In this document: piece by piece, positions 5,939-12,167 of the stretch | Position numbering within the stretch: position 1 is the first letter of the stretch | How the letters are laid out: each line of letters begins with the position of its first letter | Source of the DNA: an uncultured Collinsella sp. | GTDB lineage: Bacteria; Actinomycetota; Coriobacteriia; Coriobacteriales; Coriobacteriaceae | Assembly (NCBI GenBank): GCA_900552995.1 | Contig: USBX01000015.1 | Coordinates: forward strand, 1 to 12,167 | Length of the DNA: 12,167 nucleotides | Reading direction: 5' to 3' | Program-made: the position numbers and the translations under genes | The notes under the pieces: generated by a model | Told to the model about the DNA's origin: nothing | Database searches by the model: none | The model's input: only the letters and a program-made list of their open reading frames with translations

Positions 5939-7402
5939 ATGAGCGAGAACGATTCCCAGCGTCCCCAGGATGCGGGCAACGCCGGCGAGACTCAGCAGCA
6001 GCCGCGCGTGCAGGTGGAGTCGACGCCTGCCGACGGCAACAACATTCCCTACGTGCAGGCCTACGACACGCAGACCGGCAAGCCGCTGGGCGGCCAACAG
6101 GTCGTGAACAAGCACACGGTGGTCAAGACCAAGACCAAAAAGCTGCCGATCTTCATTACGGCACTCGCCGGCTGCGCATGTGGTGCCCTGCTGGTCATTG
6201 CGCTCATTATGAGCGGCACGCTCAACATTGGCGGCGGAAAGAATGCCGTGACGGCGGGCGCATCTGGCTCGTCGACGCAAAAGATTACGATTGATTCCGA
6301 GGGCACCACGCTGGCCGAGGCCGTTTCTGCCAAGGCGTTGCCCTCCGTGGTTTCCATCACCGCCACTTCGAGCGGCAGCCAGAATGGCTCGCTTTCGCAG
6401 TCTGCTGATGAGTCGGACAGCTCGGGCAGCGTCGGCTCGGGCGTGGTGCTCGATACCGAGGGCCATATCCTCACCAACAACCACGTGGTCGATGGCTATG
6501 ACCAGTACGTGGTGACCATGGACGACGGCACCACCTACGAGGCCGAGTTCGTGGGCAACGATGCCTCGAGCGACCTTGCCGTCATCAAGCTCAAGGACGC
6601 CGATGCTTCCAAGCTCACCCCGATCGAGATCGGTGACTCCTCCAAGCTTAACGTGGGCGAGTGGGTCATGGCGATCGGCTCGCCGTTTGGCAACGAGCAA
6701 TCTGTATCCACGGGCATCGTGTCGGCGCTGTATCGCTCCACGGCCATGAGCTCTACCAGCGGCAACACCATCTATGCCAACATGATCCAGACCGATGCTG
6801 CCATCAACCCGGGCAACTCCGGTGGCGCGCTTGTTAACGACAACGGCGAACTCGTGGGCATCAACTCGCTCATCGAGAGTTACTCGGGTTCTAGCTCGGG
6901 CGTTGGTTTTGCCATTCCCGTTAACTATGCCAAGAACATCGCCGACCAGATTATCGACGGCAAGACGCCGGTGCATCCGTATCTGGGCGCCACGCTTTCG
7001 AGCGTCAACGCGCTCAACGCCCGCACCAACAAGCTGAGCACCGATAGCGGTGCCTACGTGGCGAGCGTCGTCGAGGACGGCCCCGCTGCCAAGGCCGGCA
7101 TCCAGGAGGGTGACGTCATCACCAAGCTGGGCGATGACGAGATTACAAGCGCTGACGGCCTGATCATCGCGCTGCGCAGCCACGAGGTGGGCGAGAAGGT
7201 CGAGATCACGCTCATGCGCGGCAAGGAAGAGAAGAAGGTCACCGTCGAGCTGGGCTCCGATGAGGAGCTGCAGAACCAGCAGCAGGACGACAGTTCGACC
7301 GACACCGGCAACGGCGGTATTACCGACGAGCAGCTGCGCCAGTACCTGGAGGAGCTGCTGGGCCAGCAGGGCCAGGGTCAGGGCAACGGCCAGGGTTTCT
7401 AA
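5939..7402 (+). CDS. htrA: HtrA/DegP-family serine protease with one PDZ domain, membrane anchored
   Basis: This 487-residue trypsin-like protease should act outside the cytoplasmic membrane in protein quality control and stress response. Residues 1-68 are a polar, Gln-rich cytoplasmic tail. A single transmembrane segment covers about 69-92 (LPIFITALAGCACGALLVIA). The protease domain spans about 125-340 with the catalytic triad His182 (TNNHVV), Asp212 (SSDLAVIK) and Ser294 (GNSGGAL). A PDZ domain spans about 345-440 (AYVASVVEDGPAAKAGIQEG, 372-391). The C-terminal tail after 441 is acidic and ends in a Gln/Gly-rich run (GQQGQGQGNGQGF). ATG 5939 is preferred because GAAAGGA lies 9 bp upstream. 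The gene appears monocistronic: terminator-like hairpins sit on both sides. The architecture fits actinobacterial and firmicute surface HtrA proteins. Confidence 0.95.
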   Translation: MSENDSQRPQDAGNAGETQQQPRVQVESTPADGNNIPYVQAYDTQTGKPLGGQQVVNKHTVVKTKTKKLPIFITALAGCACGALLVIALIMSGTLNIGGGKNAVTAGASGSSTQKITIDSEGTTLAEAVSAKALPSVVSITATSSGSQNGSLSQSADESDSSGSVGSGVVLDTEGHILTNNHVVDGYDQYVVTMDDGTTYEAEFVGNDASSDLAVIKLKDADASKLTPIEIGDSSKLNVGEWVMAIGSPFGNEQSVSTGIVSALYRSTAMSSTSGNTIYANMIQTDAAINPGNSGGALVNDNGELVGINSLIESYSGSSSGVGFAIPVNYAKNIADQIIDGKTPVHPYLGATLSSVNALNARTNKLSTDSGAYVASVVEDGPAAKAGIQEGDVITKLGDDEITSADGLIIALRSHEVGEKVEITLMRGKEEKKVTVELGSDEELQNQQQDDSSTDTGNGGITDEQLRQYLEELLGQQGQGQGNGQGF

Positions 7403-7428
7403 CGAGCTGTATCGCACATATCGAGGCC

Positions 7429-7471
7429 AGAGGGGGCTGTTCCGCCAACGCGGGACAGCCCCTCTTTTCTT
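7429..7471 (+). terminator. Intrinsic terminator of htrA
   Basis: AGAGGGGGCTGTTCC (7429-7443) pairs with GGGACAGCCCCTCT (7452-7465) with a single-G bulge and one wobble, around a short loop. It is followed by TTTCTT. It lies 26 bp after the htrA stop codon. Confidence 0.85.
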
Positions 7472-7473
7472 AT

Positions 7474-7502
7474 TGATCCGTTGGGGACGGGGAAACGGAT
7501 CA
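7474..7502. repeat. REP-like palindromic element with GGGGACGGGG loop
   Basis: TGATCCGTT (7474-7482) pairs perfectly with AACGGATCA (7494-7502) around an 11-nt G-rich loop. It directly follows the htrA terminator and has no long T run. I associate this sequence with a dispersed intergenic element of Collinsella-type genomes, from memory only. It may be a repetitive extragenic palindrome rather than part of either neighbouring gene. Confidence 0.5.
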
Positions 7503-7650
7503 TTTAAGAAATGGCAGGGGCATGGTTTGATCGCGCGATCCACCCCGGTTCGGCTGCTGCCGATTCGGTGCGGTTTGAGACCGCTATTCGACCCCGTTGC
7601 GACCGGTGGTACTCTTGTATCCGTTTGAAATCGAGCGAAGGAGTGCCGCT

Positions 7651-9879
7651 ATGGAGCAATCGAGCCTGTTTGGTGACGGTGTGGACATCGATACCGAAAC
7701 GCCCGCGAACGCGGATGCCGCCGCACCGACCGACGCCCGTGCCCAGGCGGCAGCGCGCGCGGCCGAGCTGCGCCACGAGCTCGATTACCACGCGTACCGC
7801 TACTACATGCTCGACGCACCCGAGATTACGGACACCGCCTTCGACAAAATGCTCGTTGAGCTGCAGGAGATTGAGGCGGCCTATCCTGACCTGGTGACGC
7901 CCGACAGCTATACCCAGCGCGTGGGCGGATACGTGAGCGAGCAGTTTACGCCGGTCACGCACATGGCCCGCATGTATTCCATGGACGATGCCATGGACCT
8001 GGACGAACTTGACGCGTGGCTCCAGCGCACCGAGGATGCGCTCGGCGCCGGTAGCGTCACCTATACCTGCGAGCTCAAGATCGACGGCTTGGGCGTCGCG
8101 CTTACCTACCAAAACGGCACCTTCGTACGCGCCGCCACGCGCGGCGACGGCACCACGGGCGAGGACGTGTCGCTCAACGTGCGTACCATCAAAGATGTTC
8201 CCATGCACCTGTCCGAGCCGGCGCTCGCCCACATGGGCGTCGACCGCGAGCATACCATCGAAGTACGCGGCGAGGTCTATATGCCCAAGGGCAGCTTTGT
8301 GCGTCTGAACGACGAGGCCGATGCCGAGGGGCGCGACCCCTTCGCCAACCCGCGCAACGCCGCTGCAGGATCCCTGCGCCAGAAGGATCCCAAGGTCACG
8401 GCACGTCGCGACCTCGCCACCTTTATCTACGCCATTGCCGATACCGACCCGCTGCACGTTCACAGCCAGCGCGAGTTTCTGGACTGGCTGCGCAGCGCCG
8501 GCTTTAGCGTCAACCCCAACGTGGCCCGTTGTGCCACGCCCGCCGAGGTTCACGAGTTCTGCGCCCAGGCGCTCGAGCATCGCGGCGACCTGAACTACGA
8601 CATCGACGGCGTGGTCGTAAAGGTGGACAGCTTTCAGCAGCAGCTCGACCTGGGCTTTACCGCCCGCGCACCGCGCTGGGCCATTGCCTTTAAGTTCCCG
8701 CCCGAGGAAAAGCAGACCGTCCTGCGCGAGATTCGCATCCAGGTGGGCCGCACCGGTGTGCTCACGCCGGTCGCCGAGTTCGATCCGGTCACAGTTGCCG
8801 GCTCCACCATCGCGCGCGCCACGCTGCACAACATCGATGAGATCCGTCGCAAAAACGTGCGCGAGGGCGACACTATCATCGTGCACAAGGCAGGCGACGT
8901 AATCCCCGAGGTCGTGGGCCCGGTGCTCGACAAGCGCCCGGCCGATTCGGTCGACTGGCGCATGCCCGAGGTCTGCCCCGTGTGCGGCAGCCCCGTGGTT
9001 CACGAGGACGGTGAGGTTGCCTACCGCTGCGTGTCCATCGACTGCCCCGCGCAGCTCAAGGAGCGCCTGCTCCACTGGGTGAGCCGTGGCTGCATGGATG
9101 TCGACGGCCTGGGTGACGAGATCGTCGACAAAATGATCGCCGCCGGCCTGATCCATGATGTCGCGGACTTCTACCAGCTCACGGTTGACGACATCGCTGG
9201 ACTGGACACGGGCCGCGTGTACGCCAGCTCCAACAGCAAAAAGGGCGTCAAGAAGGGCGACCCCATTCCGGTAGGCCTCAAGACGGCCGAGAAAATCATC
9301 GCCGAGCTCAACAAGTCCAAGAGCCAGCCACTCGGGCGTGTGCTGTTTGCCCTGGGCATCCGCCATGTGGGCAAGAGCGTGGGCGAGGTCATCGCCGAGC
9401 GATTCCTGTCGATTGACAAGCTCATCTTGGCGAGCGAAGAGGATATTGCCGAGTGCGAGGGCATCGGTCCCAAGATTGCGGCGAGCGTCAAACAGTTCCT
9501 GGCCGTGCCCGAAAACCTTGCCGTGCTTGAGCGTCTGCGCCAGGCGGGCCTGTCGCTCGAGGTCGACTTGGGCGCTGCGCACGCGCAAGCCGCAGCCGAT
9601 GCCGGCGTGGCGGGCGAGCTCGCCGACGCACAGCCGCTCGCGGGTCTGACCTTCGTGCTCACCGGCACGCTCGTCAACCGCACGCGCGACGAGGCGGGCG
9701 CGGCGCTCAAGGTGCTCGGCGCCAAGGTTTCGGGTAGCGTGTCAAAGAAGACGAGCTATCTGGTCGCCGGCCCCAAAGCGGGCTCCAAGCTCACCAAGGC
9801 CGAGCAGCTGGGCGTGCCTGTATTGGATGAGGACGCACTCGAGCAGATCTTGGCTACTGGCGAGGTGCCGGAGGCGTAA
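7651..9879 (+). CDS. ligA: NAD+-dependent DNA ligase LigA
   Basis: This enzyme seals nicks with 3'-OH and 5'-phosphate ends during replication and repair, using NAD+ as AMP donor. The 742-residue protein has the full domain order. An N-terminal Ia domain spans about 36-105 (DYHAYRYYMLDAPEITDTAFD). The adenylation domain has Lys143 in ELKIDG, plus TRGDGTTGEDV (163-173) and EVRGEVYMP (204-212). The OB fold carries VGRTGVLTPVA (365-375) and AGSTIARATLHN (383-394). A four-cysteine zinc finger (C442, C445, C460, C465) is followed by helix-hairpin-helix repeats (about 480-615) and a C-terminal BRCT domain (about 660-735; LTGTL at 670-674, SYLVAGPKAGSKL at 702-714). It is longer than the usual roughly 670 residues because of a 35-residue Ala-rich N-terminal extension and a basic insert near 524-542. 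Start at ATG 7651 with GAAGGAG 7 bp upstream. A small ORF overlaps its stop codon. Confidence 0.98.
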   Translation: MEQSSLFGDGVDIDTETPANADAAAPTDARAQAAARAAELRHELDYHAYRYYMLDAPEITDTAFDKMLVELQEIEAAYPDLVTPDSYTQRVGGYVSEQFTPVTHMARMYSMDDAMDLDELDAWLQRTEDALGAGSVTYTCELKIDGLGVALTYQNGTFVRAATRGDGTTGEDVSLNVRTIKDVPMHLSEPALAHMGVDREHTIEVRGEVYMPKGSFVRLNDEADAEGRDPFANPRNAAAGSLRQKDPKVTARRDLATFIYAIADTDPLHVHSQREFLDWLRSAGFSVNPNVARCATPAEVHEFCAQALEHRGDLNYDIDGVVVKVDSFQQQLDLGFTARAPRWAIAFKFPPEEKQTVLREIRIQVGRTGVLTPVAEFDPVTVAGSTIARATLHNIDEIRRKNVREGDTIIVHKAGDVIPEVVGPVLDKRPADSVDWRMPEVCPVCGSPVVHEDGEVAYRCVSIDCPAQLKERLLHWVSRGCMDVDGLGDEIVDKMIAAGLIHDVADFYQLTVDDIAGLDTGRVYASSNSKKGVKKGDPIPVGLKTAEKIIAELNKSKSQPLGRVLFALGIRHVGKSVGEVIAERFLSIDKLILASEEDIAECEGIGPKIAASVKQFLAVPENLAVLERLRQAGLSLEVDLGAAHAQAAADAGVAGELADAQPLAGLTFVLTGTLVNRTRDEAGAALKVLGAKVSGSVSKKTSYLVAGPKAGSKLTKAEQLGVPVLDEDALEQILATGEVPEA

Positions 9880-10058
9880 TGGATATCGAGAATCGCAATT
9901 GCTCGCAGGTGGAAGGGCGCGCGAGGCATTCCCAAGTGCAGGCAAAAGAGCGCTTAATGATGCGAATTTGCGTTGCCGAGCGCGAGTGCGCGGCGGGTGC
10001 ATCTCGCGATGCCTTTGAGGCGTTGACCGAGTTAGAGGCGAGGCTCGGTCTAGCCTAG
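9879..10058 (+). CDS. Small 59-residue hypothetical protein, possibly coupled to ligA
   Basis: The ATG at 9879 overlaps the ligA TAA stop (TAATG), with GGAGG at 9870-9874 four bases upstream, an arrangement typical of translational coupling. The product starts MDIENRNCSQVEGR and ends RDAFEALTELEARLGLA; it is charged, has three cysteines (8, 31, 37) and has no transmembrane or signal segment. I do not recognise a family. The C-terminal half looks helical. Its last 9 bp overlap the 3' end of the convergent MerR-type gene. It is short enough to be missed by length cut-offs. Codon use includes some A/T-rich codons (TTA, ATT) unlike ligA, so it could still be non-coding. Confidence 0.5.
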   Translation: MDIENRNCSQVEGRARHSQVQAKERLMMRICVAERECAAGASRDAFEALTELEARLGLA

Positions 10059-10895
10059 AGAGACCGGCACCGTGATCTGCGTTACGTAGGTTGCTGGGTC
10101 GTCGCTGATGATGTCATCGATGAGGGCGATCTCGCGCGAGGGGCCGGCGGGCGTCAGGTTGTGTTCGTGCATGTAGCCGAGCAGCCGCCCGTAGCGCGGG
10201 GCTGCTTGTCCGTGCGTGCCACGGAAACTTATGGTCAGGCAGTGCGCGGCAGGCCGCGTCTCGATTTCACCCAGGTAGTCGTCGGTGTCATCGAGCAGCA
10301 GAAAGACCTCGTCGTAGCCATCAAAGTCGCCGCCGGCCAGGCGTTCGGGCGCGATGCCCACACCTAGATTGCCAAGATAGGCAAAGGTTTCGTGCTGCCC
10401 CTGCTGAAGCTGGCGGATATGCCATCCCAGCGAATAGGCGTCGGTGGGATTGACGCGCTCGTGCAGCGTGGCGCAGCGAAGTTCGGGTTCCTCGATTTCG
10501 CTAATGGTGTCGAGATCAGCATTCAAAGCGCCATGAAGCAAGGCAAGCCGCTGGTCAATCTTGCGCGACATGCGCTCCAACTCACGTCGCCTGTGCTCAA
10601 TTAACTCCTGTTGCTTGGTCAGTTGCCGTTGTATCAAATCCATATCGCGCGTAGTGACAAACTCGCGAATCTGCGTCAACGGCAAGTCGAGAACGCGCAG
10701 GTTGCCGATGGTGTTGAGGGTGGAGAGCTGCCGCGATCCGTAGTAGCGGTACCCACTTGCCGGATCGACATATGCCGGCTCCAACAGCCCCATCTGCTCG
10801 TAATGGCGCAGTGTGCCCACGCTCAAATTGAGCAAGCGCGCCACCTCGCCAATGCGGAGCAGGCCCTCGGTGTGTTCGCTTGGCATGTCGGTCAC
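10050..10895 (-). CDS. MerR-family regulator with GyrI-like effector-binding domain
   Basis: This 281-residue multidrug-responsive type activator is built like BmrR. Residues about 12-80 form the MerR winged helix (LLRIGEVARLLNLSVGTLRH at 12-31, then a GYRYY motif near 48). Residues about 85-120 form the dimerising coiled coil (KQQELIEHRRRELERM). The remaining C-terminus fits a GyrI-like small-molecule-binding domain (FLLLDDTDDYLGEIETRP, and LTPAGPSREIALID near the end). In the family, ligand binding untwists an elongated promoter spacer to activate efflux genes. A GTG start at 10895-10893 is chosen because AAAGGAG lies about 7 bp upstream; an ATG three codons later is the alternative. It lies 54 bp downstream of the truncated MATE gene on the same strand, so it likely forms an efflux operon with it and may regulate it. 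Confidence 0.9.
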   Translation of the reverse strand: MTDMPSEHTEGLLRIGEVARLLNLSVGTLRHYEQMGLLEPAYVDPASGYRYYGSRQLSTLNTIGNLRVLDLPLTQIREFVTTRDMDLIQRQLTKQQELIEHRRRELERMSRKIDQRLALLHGALNADLDTISEIEEPELRCATLHERVNPTDAYSLGWHIRQLQQGQHETFAYLGNLGVGIAPERLAGGDFDGYDEVFLLLDDTDDYLGEIETRPAAHCLTISFRGTHGQAAPRYGRLLGYMHEHNLTPAGPSREIALIDDIISDDPATYVTQITVPVSLG

Positions 10896-10949
10896 AGGAC
10901 CGCTCCTTTCGGTAAAACAGGGGAGAGGCGCTAGGCCCGCGTCGCCTCG

Positions 10950-12118
10950 CTACGCCACCAGTTTGTCAAAAGCCCCGCGCCGGTTGAGCACGGTAAACGC
11001 GACAACACAGATGACTGCCGACAAAATCGATCCGCACGGCGAAGCGATACCCATGGGAAACAGCGTGTCGGAATAGGCGTTCGACAGCAGCCAGGCGCCG
11101 GGCACGCGAATGAGCGCCACGGCCAGCACGTTGTGCGCAAAGCCGATGTAGCTCTTGCCGTACGCAGCGAAAAAGCCGCTAAAGCAAATGTGGATGCCGG
11201 CAAAAATCGCATCGAAAATGTAGCTGCGCATATAGCCGGTGCCGGCGGTGACCACTGCAGCGTCCTTGGCAAAAAAGCCGATAAACGCCGGCGCCACCAG
11301 CCACATCAGCACCGTGATCAGGCAGCCGTACACCGCCGAGATGGTCATGGCGTCCTTGAGTACCTGACGCGCGCGGTCACCCTTGCCCGCGCCGGCGTTT
11401 TGCGCCGTGAGCGCGCTGACGGTAGCGCCCATGGAACTCGGCACGATAAACAAAAAGCTGATCATCTTTTCGACCAAGCCTACGGCGGCGGCGTCGACCA
11501 GACCGCGGTGGTTGGCGATGACGGTGATGAACATAAACGCCACCTGGATGCAGCCGTCCTGCACGGCCACGGGCACACCGATCTTAAGAATGCTGCCGAG
11601 CACCTCGGGCTGGGGGCGCAGGTCGCTGCGCTTGAGGTGAATGTGCGTACGGCGGCTCTTGAGCCACACGAGCGCGAGGGCAACGCTGGCCGTCTGCGCG
11701 GTCACCGTGCCGAGCGCCGCGCCCACGGGGCCGAGCCCCATGTGGCCGATAAACAGAAAATCGAGCGCGATGTTGATGATGCATGCCACGCCAATCACGT
11801 ACATGGGCGAGCGCGAATCGCCCAGCCCGCGAAAGATGGCCGAGAGGATGTTGTATGCGGCGATAAACGGAATGCCCATAAAGCAAATGCGCAGGTAGGC
11901 GGCGGTGCCTTCGACCGCCTCGGCCGGCGTGCCAATGAGCGCCACGATCTGCGGGCACAGTGCGAGCAAGATAGCGGCCAGCACCACCGAGACACCCATA
12001 AAGAGCGTGATGGTGTTGCCGATGGCGGTCTCGGCGCGGTCGAAGCGGCGCGAACCCACGGCGTGGCCGACGATGACCGTCGTTCCCATGGCCAGGCCCA
12101 CGAGCGTCACGGTACTGA
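10950..12118 (-). CDS. MATE-family multidrug efflux transporter, 5' truncated
   Basis: This is a multi-spanning membrane antiporter of the MatE/NorM type that expels drugs or metabolites using Na+ or H+ gradients. The visible 386-389 residues show about ten hydrophobic segments. Family features include TLVGLAMGTTVIVGHAVGSR near the visible N-terminus, AIFRGLGDSRSPMYV, the second-half repeat ILKIGVPVAVQDG, and AQNAGAGKGDRARQVL. MATE proteins usually have about 450 residues and 12 helices, so the first 50-70 residues are missing. The frame is open to the adapter junction, so the cut is artificial and not a mutation; the GTG at 12110 is an internal Val, not the start. Stop at 10950-10952. The MerR/GyrI-like regulator follows 54 bp downstream. 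The substrate cannot be read from the sequence. Confidence 0.93.
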
Positions 12119-12167
12119 CTGTCTCTTATACACATCTCCGAGCCCACGAGACACTCGCTAATCTCGT
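12119..12167. other. Nextera sequencing adapter (artefact), inverted copy
   Basis: This is the exact reverse complement of bases 1-49: mosaic end CTGTCTCTTATACACATCT (12119-12137), read-2 adapter, then index ACTCGCTA (12153-12160) and the P7 end. It is non-biological and should be trimmed. Together with the 5' copy it mimics a 49-bp terminal inverted repeat. Confidence 0.98.

Noticed and set aside
50..12118. CRISPR array, tRNA, rRNA, phage or toxin-antitoxin genes
   Set aside because: I saw no spaced direct repeats, no tRNA-like cloverleaf and no phage or toxin-antitoxin protein motifs; the only tandem array is the five 10-bp units, too short for CRISPR.
11133..12161. Plus-strand reading frame of 342 residues opposite the MATE gene
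   Set aside because: It is the shadow of the MATE gene in GC-rich sequence, is rich in His/Arg/Ala, and ends in adapter-derived residues.
1..12167. 49-bp perfect terminal inverted repeat suggesting a composite transposon
   Set aside because: The repeat is Illumina Nextera adapter sequence including the Tn5 mosaic end and an index; no transposase is encoded in the window.

Overview
The window looks like a chromosomal fragment from a GC-rich gut actinomycete, most likely class Coriobacteriia (Collinsella-like). I infer this from the codon use, a GlnR-type orphan regulator next to an actinobacterial-type glutamine synthetase homologue, and short hairpin elements with GGGGAC loops that I associate with this group. 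No rRNA or other marker gene is present, so the taxonomy is an inference. The first and last 49 bases are not biological: they are Illumina Nextera adapters with the same 8-base index in inverted orientation. The true insert is 50-12118, and both end genes are cut off artificially.

Layout of the insert. 50-1179 (+) is the 3' part of a Schlafen/AlbA-type regulator with a GHKL-like domain and a C-terminal winged helix. A gap of about 525 bp follows with several hairpins, an array of five 10-bp tandem repeats and a likely promoter. Two transcription regulators come next on the + strand: a GntR/FCD protein (1705-2397) and a LacI-family protein (2523-3545). A glutamine synthetase homologue (3680-5017) and a GlnR-like orphan response regulator (5068-5730) form a likely two-gene operon closed by a terminator. 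Then come a membrane-anchored HtrA/DegP protease (5939-7402) with its own terminator, NAD+-dependent DNA ligase LigA (7651-9879) and a small unrecognised ORF that overlaps the ligA stop codon (9879-10058). On the - strand a truncated MATE efflux protein (10950-12118) is followed by a MerR/GyrI-like regulator (10050-10895), a probable drug-efflux operon convergent with ligA.

The most interesting point is the nitrogen pair. The glutamine synthetase homologue is intact in frame and keeps much of the fold's sequence. It has nevertheless lost at least three of the six canonical metal-ligand positions, and it sits directly upstream of a GlnR-like regulator whose receiver domain is also atypical. 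This raises the possibility of a non-catalytic glutamine synthetase working as a sensor or partner for its regulator. The rest of the window is mostly ordinary housekeeping and regulatory content, with a few unexplained repeats and intergenic structures listed in the findings.
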